DNA from: DASSWG01 sp041689995
GTDB taxonomy: Bacteria > Bacteroidota > Bacteroidia > Flavobacteriales > Flavobacteriaceae
Assembly (NCBI GenBank): GCA_041689995.1
Contig: JBDNFD010000002.1
Location: 1 to 28,664 of the forward strand
DNA length: 28,664 bases
Direction of reading: 5' to 3'
A model generated the notes under the pieces. It was given only the letters and a program-made list of their open reading frames with translations, searched no databases and was not told where the DNA came from. This document shows positions 17,053-23,238 of this stretch, in pieces. The position numbers were made by a program, and so were the translations under genes. Position 1 is the first letter of the stretch; every line of letters starts with the position of its first letter.

Positions 17053-17841
17053 TTATTTTAATTCTTCGGGAATACCACATACCGGAATAGCGCTAAATTT
17101 GTGCAAATTGGCTTGATGACGCTTGTTATAAAGCTGAAAAACCTGTAATTCCCTTCCTGAAAAATCTACCTCCGATTTGTTTTCCTCCGCCATTTCCATG
17201 GCCCATTCCAGTTCTTCGTAGGTAGCGCCCAACTGATCTTTATCGGTTCTGCTATCCCCAAAAAGCCCGTCCGTTGGAGGCGCATTTCGGATATTTTCGG
17301 AAATCCCAAGCGCTGCGGCAAGCATATAAATTTCAGATTTGTTTAGATCGGCAATTGGGCTGATATCCACGCCACCATCACCATATTTCGTAAAAAAACC
17401 GACGCCAAAATCTTCCACTTTATTTCCCGTTCCAGTGACCAAAAACCCATGAAGACCTGCAAAATAATATAAAGTGGTCATTCGAAGCCGGGAACGTGTG
17501 TTCGCCAAAACCAACTTATAAAGATCGGTTTCCTCGGTTTTGGGCATTTGGGATTTCAAATTCTCGAATGGCGGGGTTAAATCGACATGAATATCGGTTA
17601 GGTTTGGAAACTTTTTCTTGAGGTTCAAAATATGTTCCTGTGCAAGATTTACTTGATTTTCAGCTTGATGAATGGGCATTTCCACGCATAATACCGGATA
17701 ACCGGTTTTTGCGGCGAGGATAGAAACCACCGCGGAATCAACACCGCCGCTAACTCCCACTACAAAACCCTTTATGCCAGATTTGGAGACATATTCTTTC
17801 AGCCATTCCACAATATAATCAATAACCTTTTCGGTGCGCAT
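17053..17841 (-). CDS. nadE: NAD synthetase, ammonia-dependent type
   Basis: Converts nicotinic acid adenine dinucleotide to NAD with ATP and ammonia. The 262-residue protein has the PP-loop motif SGGVDSAVVSILA near residue 30, and GTGNKVEDFGVGFFTKYGDGGVDISPIADLNKSEIYMLA typical of NadE. It lacks the N-terminal glutaminase domain of the larger form, so it uses free ammonia. It is divergent from gldB; this nadE-gldB neighbourhood is known from Flavobacterium. TATTTTTG, a perfect -7 box on the minus strand, lies at 17881-17888. Confidence 0.95.
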   Translation of the reverse strand: MRTEKVIDYIVEWLKEYVSKSGIKGFVVGVSGGVDSAVVSILAAKTGYPVLCVEMPIHQAENQVNLAQEHILNLKKKFPNLTDIHVDLTPPFENLKSQMPKTEETDLYKLVLANTRSRLRMTTLYYFAGLHGFLVTGTGNKVEDFGVGFFTKYGDGGVDISPIADLNKSEIYMLAAALGISENIRNAPPTDGLFGDSRTDKDQLGATYEELEWAMEMAEENKSEVDFSGRELQVFQLYNKRHQANLHKFSAIPVCGIPEELK

Positions 17842-17868
17842 CTGTCAGTTTTTTTATCCTTTTTACGT

Positions 17869-17876
17869 TATCTTTG
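17869..17876 (+). promoter_or_regulatory. -7 box for gldB
   Basis: TATCTTTG fits TAnnTTTG exactly, placing the start of transcription near 17883, about 80 bases before the gldB ATG. No clear TTG is seen at -33. Confidence 0.45.
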
Positions 17877-17880
17877 CCCG

Positions 17881-17888
17881 CAAAAATA
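17881..17888 (-). promoter_or_regulatory. -7 box for nadE
   Basis: On the minus strand TATTTTTG fits TAnnTTTG exactly and lies about 40 bases upstream of the nadE ATG at 17841. It is separated from the oppositely directed gldB box by only four bases. Confidence 0.4.
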
Positions 17889-17961
17889 AGGCTTATTTCA
17901 GAATAATTTAGAGAAAGCAATCCTTGAAAAAGCTTTGTGCCTGTTAATATATCCAAAAACC

Positions 17962-18927
17962 ATGCTGCGAAAAGTCGTCGTTTTATTTGCGATAATTGTT
18001 TTGATTTCTTGTGAAAATAAAAGCGCGGTCGAGCAAGAAATCGAGAAAATCCCTGTTACCGTCAATGTCGTCCGTTTTGATCAGAAATTTGCGGAAGCTA
18101 CGCCGAAAAGTTTACCAAAATTAAAAAAGGATTTCCCTTATTTGTTTCCTGGAAATGTAGCGGATAGTGTATGGTTGGCAAAAATAAATGATACGTTACA
18201 ACAGGCATTGGACCGTGAAGTTTATAAGGCTTTTCTAAATTTTCAAGATGAAAAGGATGAGATATATCAACTTTTTCAGCACTTGAAATATTATTTTCCA
18301 CAATTTTCAGAGCCTAAAATAGTCACCCTTACCAGTGATGTAGATTTCCAGAATCGGGTCATTGTTGCCGATAGTTTATTACTGATTTCATTGGATGTTT
18401 ATTTGGGAAAGGACCACGAATTCTACAAAGGGATTTATCCCTATTTGCGCACTAATTTTGAACCGGAATTAATAATTTCAGACGTTGCCGAAGCCTATGC
18501 GAAAAGATATGTTCCGCGCCCACAAGCCCGAAGTTTTCTGGCCAAAATGGTCTATCGCGGGAAGATTCTTTATTTGAAAGATTTGCTGCTTCCCTCTAAA
18601 TCCGATACTTTAAAGATCGGATATTCCCAAGCTCAAATGGACTGGGCGAAGGCAAATGAAGAAGAAATTTGGCGATATTTTGTCGAAAAGGAATTGTTGT
18701 ACAGCACGGACGACAACCTTAAATCGCGCTTTATTGATGTGGCTCCATATTCCAAATTTTACTTGAAATTGGATGGAGAAAGTCCACCGCAATTGGCACG
18801 TTATATTGGTTGGCAAATAGTGAAACAATTCGTGGGGAAAAATCCGGATATTTCTTTAAAGGAACTTCTTTCCACGGATGCGAAAGGCATTTTTGACAAA
18901 TCGAACTATAAACCAGGAAGAGAGTAG
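17962..18927 (+). CDS. gldB: Gliding motility lipoprotein GldB
   Basis: GldB is a lipoprotein needed for gliding in Flavobacterium johnsoniae. The 321-residue protein starts at the ATG at 17962, giving a lipoprotein signal with lipobox LISC; the upstream frame from TTG 17935 would spoil that signal. Family features include VNVVRFDQKFAE, then LKKDFPYLFPGNVADSVW near the N-terminus and a C-terminal part with ARYIGWQIVKQFVGKNPDISLKELL. It is followed by gldC, as in F. johnsoniae. The stop codon is immediately followed by a heptamer repeat array that fills most of the gap to gldC. Confidence 0.92.
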   Translation: MLRKVVVLFAIIVLISCENKSAVEQEIEKIPVTVNVVRFDQKFAEATPKSLPKLKKDFPYLFPGNVADSVWLAKINDTLQQALDREVYKAFLNFQDEKDEIYQLFQHLKYYFPQFSEPKIVTLTSDVDFQNRVIVADSLLLISLDVYLGKDHEFYKGIYPYLRTNFEPELIISDVAEAYAKRYVPRPQARSFLAKMVYRGKILYLKDLLLPSKSDTLKIGYSQAQMDWAKANEEEIWRYFVEKELLYSTDDNLKSRFIDVAPYSKFYLKLDGESPPQLARYIGWQIVKQFVGKNPDISLKELLSTDAKGIFDKSNYKPGRE

Positions 18928-18928
18928 G

Positions 18929-18995
18929 CAGTCTCAGTTGGCAGTGTTCAGTGATCAGTGATCAGTGATCAGTGGCAGTGATCAGTAGGTGCAGT
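18929..18995 (+). repeat. Heptamer repeat array between gldB and gldC
   Basis: Starting two bases after the gldB stop, units beginning CAGT repeat with period 7: CAGTCT, CAGTTGG, CAGTGTT, CAGTGAT three times, CAGTGG, CAGTGAT, CAGTAGG, then a decayed TGCAGTT. Two units are one base short. The units share the pattern of the much larger ftsL-ftsI array. Confidence 0.85.
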
Positions 18996-19051
18996 TAATA
19001 ATTTCTAAATACTCAAATCTCATTTCTAAAAATCTAAAATCTAATTATAAA

Positions 19052-19381
19052 ATGACAAAATCGGAAATTAAAATAGAAGTAGAAGTTGACGAAAACCAGA
19101 TTCCTGAAACGTTACATTGGAGCGCGGAAGACGGAAATATTAAAAACGAAGAAGCTAAGGCGGTGTTCCTTTCGGTGTGGGACCATAAAAAGCAAGAAAC
19201 GCTCCGAATTGATTTATGGACAAAAGAAATGCCCGTGGACGAAATGAAGGTTTTTTTCCATCAAACCTTGGTCGGCATGCGCCATACTTTCGAGAAAGCG
19301 ACCCATGATGAAAAAATGAGCGCGACCATGCAAGATTTCTGCGATTATTTTGCCGAAAAATTAGAGTTGAAAAAAGAGTAA
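19052..19381 (+). CDS. gldC: Gliding motility protein GldC
   Basis: The 109-residue cytoplasmic protein starts at the ATG at 19052 (MTKSEIKIEVEVDENQIPE). The open frame to 18989 runs into A+T-rich leader and repeat and is not real. LHWSAEDGNIKNEEAKAVFLSVWDHKKQETLRIDLWTKEMPVDEMK is characteristic of GldC. It lies 124 bases after gldB in the usual gldB-gldC order, with the heptamer array in between, and converges with engB. Confidence 0.92.
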   Translation: MTKSEIKIEVEVDENQIPETLHWSAEDGNIKNEEAKAVFLSVWDHKKQETLRIDLWTKEMPVDEMKVFFHQTLVGMRHTFEKATHDEKMSATMQDFCDYFAEKLELKKE

Positions 19382-19406
19382 GTCGAAAAATCGTGGATTC
19401 AATTTT

Positions 19407-20003
19407 TTAAAGCGAAAGATTAATCTGCGCAATATATTCCAGCACTTCCTCGCTTCCGAAGTTGTTCGCGGAAGAGGTGACAAAAATTGGTGGCAATTCT
19501 TCCCAAGTTTCCAACATTGCTTCGGAATATTCGGTGATATTTCGGGTTAAAGCATTTGGTTTCACTTTGTCCGCTTTAGTGAAAATCATTCCAAATGGAA
19601 CACCATTTTCCCCGAGCCATTGCATAAATTCCATATCGATTTTTTGTGGCTCATGGCGCAAATCGATCAGCACAAAAGCGCAAACCAATTGTTTCCGATC
19701 TGTAAAATAATCGGTGATGAATTTTTGAAAAGTATTTTTGGCTTTTTTGCTCACCTGCGCATAACCGTATCCTGGCAAATCGACCAAAAACCAGCTTTTG
19801 TTGATCAAGAAATGATTGATCAATTGTGTTTTTCCGGGTCGTCCAGAGGTTTTTGCCAGTTTTTTATGATCTGTCAGCATATTGATCAATGACGATTTCC
19901 CCACATTGCTCCTTCCAATAAAGGCATACTCGGGAATATCTTTGTCCGGACATCGGGAAACATCGCTATTGCTAACAATAAATTCGGCGGAGGAAATCTT
20001 CAA
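19407..20003 (-). CDS. engB: Ribosome biogenesis GTPase EngB (YihA/YsxC)
   Basis: A TrmE-Era-EngA-like GTPase needed for assembly of the large ribosomal subunit. The 198-residue length is normal. Motifs in order are G1 GRSNVGKSSLIN, G2-region TSGRPGKTQLINHF, G3 DLPGYGYAQVSK, G4 FTKADK and G5-like VTSSANNFGSEEVL. It lies 68 bases downstream of an alpha/beta hydrolase gene and is probably cotranscribed with it. Confidence 0.95.
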   Translation of the reverse strand: MKISSAEFIVSNSDVSRCPDKDIPEYAFIGRSNVGKSSLINMLTDHKKLAKTSGRPGKTQLINHFLINKSWFLVDLPGYGYAQVSKKAKNTFQKFITDYFTDRKQLVCAFVLIDLRHEPQKIDMEFMQWLGENGVPFGMIFTKADKVKPNALTRNITEYSEAMLETWEELPPIFVTSSANNFGSEEVLEYIAQINLSL

Positions 20004-20071
20004 GCTTTATGGTTTCAGGTTCGAGGTTTGGGATAATAGGAATTACAATGATTGAGCAGTAATACCAATTA

Positions 20072-20836
20072 CTACAGTTCCCGTTTTTTCAACCATTTCT
20101 CCAAAATATGATTAAATTCATCGGGATGCTCCATCATGGCGGCGTGGCCACATTTATCGATCCAATACAAATCGCAATCAGGGAGCAATCTGTCAAATTC
20201 TATAGCTACATCGGGTGGGGTAACGTGATCTTGTTTTCCCCAAATAATGCAGGCGGGAATGTTCATTTTGGGCAAATCTTTCGACATATTATGACGAATG
20301 GCATTTTTAGAAATCGCCAAGGTGCGAATCAATTTTCCGCGGTCGTTCACAGTTTCGAACACTTCGTCCACGATTTCCTTGGTCGCTACGGCCGGATCGT
20401 AAAAAACATCTTCTGCTTTCTTTTTGATGAAATCATAATCGCCGCGCCTAGGATAACTTTCGCCCATCGCGCTTTCGTATAAGCCTGAGCTTCCGGTGAT
20501 CACCAGGGCTTTTATTTTTTTGGGATAAAGTTTTGCGGTCAATAAAGCAATGTGCCCGCCCAGGGAATTTCCCAATAAAATGACTTGCTCATACTTTTTG
20601 AAATCGATGAATTTTTTGATGTATTTCGCCAAAGTTCCCAAATTGGTCCGCAACAAAGGCATTTTATAAAGGGGAAGTTCGGGAATGACAATCTTATAAC
20701 CTTGTTTTGAAAAATGCTCCGTGACACCGTCAAAATTGCTCAGCCCCCCCATTAAGCCATGCAGCACAATAATCGGAGTGCCTTCCCCGACCTCGATATA
20801 TTTGAACTTTCCTTCGGATTTAATAGTTTGTTCCAT
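20072..20836 (-). CDS. Alpha/beta hydrolase
   Basis: The 254-residue alpha/beta-hydrolase has an oxyanion region LHGLMGG, a nucleophile elbow GNSLGGH (Ser), an acid residue in WGKQDHVTP (Asp) and a catalytic His in CGHAAMMEHPDEF. The full triad is thus present, and no signal peptide is seen. This family is often found upstream of engB in Flavobacteriia; the substrate cannot be told from sequence. Annotation as a C-C hydrolase or esterase would be a guess. Confidence 0.88.
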   Translation of the reverse strand: MEQTIKSEGKFKYIEVGEGTPIIVLHGLMGGLSNFDGVTEHFSKQGYKIVIPELPLYKMPLLRTNLGTLAKYIKKFIDFKKYEQVILLGNSLGGHIALLTAKLYPKKIKALVITGSSGLYESAMGESYPRRGDYDFIKKKAEDVFYDPAVATKEIVDEVFETVNDRGKLIRTLAISKNAIRHNMSKDLPKMNIPACIIWGKQDHVTPPDVAIEFDRLLPDCDLYWIDKCGHAAMMEHPDEFNHILEKWLKKREL

Positions 20837-20881
20837 TCAAAAAAGTAGCAGGTTGAAGAAATATAGACCGACTAATAAATG

Positions 20882-20913
20882 CAAATATAGGGATATTTGA
20901 AGAAGTCTGACAA
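20882..20913 (-). promoter_or_regulatory. Predicted promoter of the hydrolase-engB operon
   Basis: On the minus strand TTG (complement of 20911-20913), 21 bases, then TATATTTG (complement of 20882-20889), a full match to TTG-N17-23-TAnnTTTG. The leader would be about 40 bases. Confidence 0.5.
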
Positions 20914-21019
20914 TTTTTTGAAATTCTCTCAAGGTTTTTCCAACTAATTCATTTGTTGAAAGTATTTCCCTGGGGTTTTTCAACTGAAAAACAGCTGCGA
21001 GAGTTGGCGGTTCATAATC

Positions 21020-21041
21020 TGTGGATAAAAACTTATCAACA
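21020..21041. promoter_or_regulatory. Inverted pair of DnaA-type boxes upstream of mraZ
   Basis: TGTGGATAA (21020-21028) is the exact complement of the DnaA box TTATCCACA. Four bases later TTATCAACA (21033-21041) matches the box with one change in the opposite direction. Together they form a near-perfect inverted repeat directly before the MraZ-type repeats. Binding of DnaA is inferred. Confidence 0.5.
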
Positions 21042-21070
21042 AGTGGTAGAAAGTGGTATAAAGTGGGAAT
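21041..21070 (+). promoter_or_regulatory. Three MraZ-type direct repeats, 10-bp spacing
   Basis: AAGTGGTAGA, AAGTGGTATA and AAGTGGGAAT follow each other without gap, so the AAGTGG core recurs every 10 bp. MraZ binds direct GTGG/TGGG-type repeats at one-helical-turn spacing upstream of its own gene (TGGGN repeats in E. coli, AAAGTG-type sites in mycoplasmas). Here the repeats end 7 bases before the -7 box, covering the -33 position, so bound MraZ could affect polymerase entry. Confidence 0.7.
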
Positions 21071-21077
21071 TTTTATA

Positions 21078-21085
21078 TATATTTG
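21078..21085 (+). promoter_or_regulatory. -7 box of the mraZ/dcw promoter
   Basis: TATATTTG fits TAnnTTTG exactly. Transcription would start near 21092, giving a leader of about 12 bases before the GTG start of mraZ. A TTG at -33 is lacking; the MraZ-type repeats occupy that position. Confidence 0.5.
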
Positions 21086-21103
21086 ACCATAACATAGAGA
21101 AGT

Positions 21104-21574
21104 GTGGTAAATTTAGTTGGAACCTACGAATGTAAGATTGACACAAAGGGACGTGTCATGATGCCGGCAGCGCTCAAAAAACAATTGCTTCCCTATTTGC
21201 AGGAAGGATTTGTGCTGAAACGTGCGGTGTTCCAATCTTGTGTGGAATTATACCCGATGAACGAATGGAACTTGCTGATGCAACGAATGAACAATCTTAA
21301 TCGGTTCAAAAAGAAGAACAATGATTTTATCCGAAGGTTTACTGCGGGCGTAAAAATTGTGGAAGTCGATGGTAATGGAAGATTATTGGTGCCCAAGGAT
21401 TTGGTGGTTTTCGCCGGATTGAAAAAGGAAATCGTACTGTCGTCTGCAATCAATATTGTGGAAATTTGGGATAAAGACCACTATGAAAAAGCCATAGAAG
21501 ATGCTACCGGTGATTTTGCGGATCTGGCAGAGGAAGTAATGGGAACTAATGAGTTGGAAGATGGAATATCATAA
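21104..21574 (+). CDS. mraZ: Transcriptional regulator MraZ
   Basis: First gene of the dcw cluster and a DNA-binding regulator of it. The 156-residue protein has two SpoVT/AbrB-type repeats: VGTYECKIDTKGRVMMPAALKKQLLPYL at the N-terminus and VKIVEVDGNGRLLVPKDLVVFAGLKKEIVL in the middle. The start is GTG at 21104, which gives the normal family N-terminus; no in-frame ATG lies nearby. The gene overlaps rsmH by 14 bases and sits behind three direct repeats that match its expected target. Confidence 0.95.
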   Translation: MVNLVGTYECKIDTKGRVMMPAALKKQLLPYLQEGFVLKRAVFQSCVELYPMNEWNLLMQRMNNLNRFKKKNNDFIRRFTAGVKIVEVDGNGRLLVPKDLVVFAGLKKEIVLSSAINIVEIWDKDHYEKAIEDATGDFADLAEEVMGTNELEDGIS

Positions 21575-22457
21575 TCCTGTTTTGTTGCAAGAAAGTGTGG
21601 ATGGGCTGAACATCGATCCGGAGGGGGTTTACGTGGATGTGACTTTTGGCGGTGGTGGACATTCGGCGGAAATTTTGAAACGTTTAAATGAAAATGGGAA
21701 ATTATACGCATTCGATCAGGATATGGACGCACAACAAAATGTAATCGATGATCCACGGTTCACATTTATTCCAGAAAATTTTCGGTTTGTCGGACGGTTT
21801 TTGCGGCTTGAAGGGCTGAAAAAGGTGAACGGAATTTTAGGTGATTTTGGTGTTTCTTCTCATCAGTTCAATCAAGCAGAAAGAGGTTTTTCCACTCGGT
21901 TTGATGCGGCGCTGGATATGCGGATGAATCAAAAAGATGAAATCAATGCTTTTAAAATAATAAATGGATACGATGCAAATAATTTAGCAAAAGTTTTAAA
22001 AGAATATGGCGAATTGCACAATGCGCGAAAAATTGCCGCAACAATAATTAATGCACGGGAAATCCAGCCTATTTCCACGGGAAAAGAATTAAAAGAGGTG
22101 CTGTCGCCGTTTTTGCCCGCAGGAAGGGAGCATAAGGTGTTGGCCCAAATTTATCAGTCTATCCGAATTGAGGTGAACCAAGAAATTACGGTGCTGAAAG
22201 AATTTTTGAAACAAACAGAAAAGCTGCTTGAGAAGGGAGGGAGATTAAGCCTGATGTCCTATCATTCCTTGGAAGATCGATTGGTGAAACGCTACATCAG
22301 AAGTGGAATGTTTGAAGGAGAACCGGAGAAGGATTTTTTTGGGAATATTTCAGTTCCATTCAAAAAAGTGGGGAAATTGATTACACCTTCCTCAGAAGAA
22401 ATTTATAAAAATAATAGGGCAAGAAGTGCAAAACTTCGCATTGCCGAACGAATATAA
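21561..22457 (+). CDS. rsmH: 16S rRNA m4C1402 methyltransferase RsmH (MraW)
   Basis: Methylates N4 of C1402 in 16S rRNA using S-adenosylmethionine. The protein has 298 residues from the ATG at 21561 (MEYHNPVLLQESVDGL) or 302 from ATG 21549; the shorter form fits the family start better. Motifs include VDVTFGGGGHSAEIL (SAM-binding), LGDFGVSSHQFNQAERGFSTRFDAALDMRM, and SYHSLEDRLVKRYIR near the C-terminus. It overlaps the end of mraZ, which indicates coupled translation. Confidence 0.95.
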   Translation: MEYHNPVLLQESVDGLNIDPEGVYVDVTFGGGGHSAEILKRLNENGKLYAFDQDMDAQQNVIDDPRFTFIPENFRFVGRFLRLEGLKKVNGILGDFGVSSHQFNQAERGFSTRFDAALDMRMNQKDEINAFKIINGYDANNLAKVLKEYGELHNARKIAATIINAREIQPISTGKELKEVLSPFLPAGREHKVLAQIYQSIRIEVNQEITVLKEFLKQTEKLLEKGGRLSLMSYHSLEDRLVKRYIRSGMFEGEPEKDFFGNISVPFKKVGKLITPSSEEIYKNNRARSAKLRIAERI

Positions 22458-22479
22458 TTTTAGTTAGAAGGAACCAAAA

Positions 22480-22800
22480 ATGAAAAAGGGGATTTACGAT
22501 TTTTTGAAGGGAAAATTCCTCATCAGCGATGATGCCAACAAGCATTGGCAGTTCATTTTGTTCTGTACGCTTTTGGCCATTATTATGATTTACAGTTCAC
22601 ATTCTGCGGAACGCAAAGTGCATAGAATGGCACAAATCAGTAACGAAGTCAAGGAGTTGAGAAGCGAGTTTGTGGATGCCCGTACCCGGGTGATGCGATT
22701 AAAAATGGAATCGACCATCATCGATAAAATGGCCGAAAACGGAATTGCACCGCCAGTGGAGCCACCGTTTGAAATTGTCGTGAATGAAAATGAATATTGA
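22480..22800 (+). CDS. ftsL: FtsL-like division protein
   Basis: The 106-residue protein lies between rsmH and ftsI, where FtsL is expected. It has a short cytoplasmic N-terminus, one membrane helix (about 24-40, WQFILFCTLLAIIMIY) and a periplasmic helical, coiled-coil-like part (EVKELRSEFVDARTRVMRLKMES). FtsL links the divisome to FtsQB and FtsI. The call rests on topology and position, since FtsL sequences are poorly conserved. AGAAGGA, a Shine-Dalgarno-like sequence unusual for this phylum, lies 7 bases before the ATG. The last codons and the stop (NEY-stop) are already part of the heptamer repeat array that follows. Confidence 0.85.
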   Translation: MKKGIYDFLKGKFLISDDANKHWQFILFCTLLAIIMIYSSHSAERKVHRMAQISNEVKELRSEFVDARTRVMRLKMESTIIDKMAENGIAPPVEPPFEIVVNENEY

Positions 22801-22882
22801 ATAATGAATATTGAATAATGAATATTGAATAATGAATATTGAATAATGAATATTGAATAATGAATAATGAATATTGAATATT
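22792..22882 (+). repeat. Heptamer array, GAATATT/GAATAAT type
   Basis: Thirteen uninterrupted 7-mers, mostly alternating GAATATT and GAATAAT, start inside the last codons of ftsL and include its stop codon. The alternation breaks only at the end (two GAATAAT, then two GAATATT). Confidence 0.95.
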
Positions 22883-22935
22883 GAACAGCAAACAGTGAGC
22901 AGTAACCAGTCCAGTAACGAATAATAACGTATAAC
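22883..22935 (+). repeat. Degenerate heptamer junction between two arrays
   Basis: This stretch links the two perfect arrays and holds decayed or out-of-phase units (GAACAG, CAGTGAG, CAGTAAC, CAGTC, GAATAAT). It includes CAGTGAG, close to the CAGTGAT unit of the gldB-gldC array. Confidence 0.7.
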
Positions 22936-23229
22936 CAGTAACGAATAACGAATAACGAATAACGAATAACCAATAACGAATAACCAGTAACCAATAACGA
23001 ATAACCAATAACCAATAACGAATAACGAATAACCAATAACGAATAACCAATAACCAATAACGAATAACCAATAACGAATAACGAATAACGAATAACCAAT
23101 AACGAATAACCAGTAACCAATAACGAATAACCAATAACGAATAACGAATAACCAATAACGAATAACCAATAACGAATAACCAGTAACGAATAACCAGTAA
23201 CCAATAACGAATAACGAATAACCAATAAC
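22936..23229 (+). repeat. Perfect-phase heptamer array of 42 units between ftsL and ftsI
   Basis: Forty-two consecutive 7-mers (294 bases) run without any insertion or deletion. Only three variants occur: GAATAAC 22 times, CAATAAC 15 times and CAGTAAC 5 times, in irregular order. The array ends 9 bases before the ftsI ATG. Every unit contains TAA, so the + strand is closed in all frames every 21 bases; the minus strand has no stop in any frame, which creates long spurious ORFs. Confidence 0.98.
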
Positions 23230-23238
23230 TACTAAAAA

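Noticed and set aside
21020..21041. Chromosome origin
   Set aside because: Only two boxes are present and no dnaA, dnaN or unwinding region is near.
20953..21135. 60-codon + strand ORF upstream of mraZ
   Set aside because: It starts at a non-ATG codon, covers the DnaA boxes, MraZ-type repeats and promoter, and matches no family.
22792..23229. CRISPR array
   Set aside because: The units are 7 bases long with no spacers, so this is a tandem heptamer array and not repeats with unique spacers.
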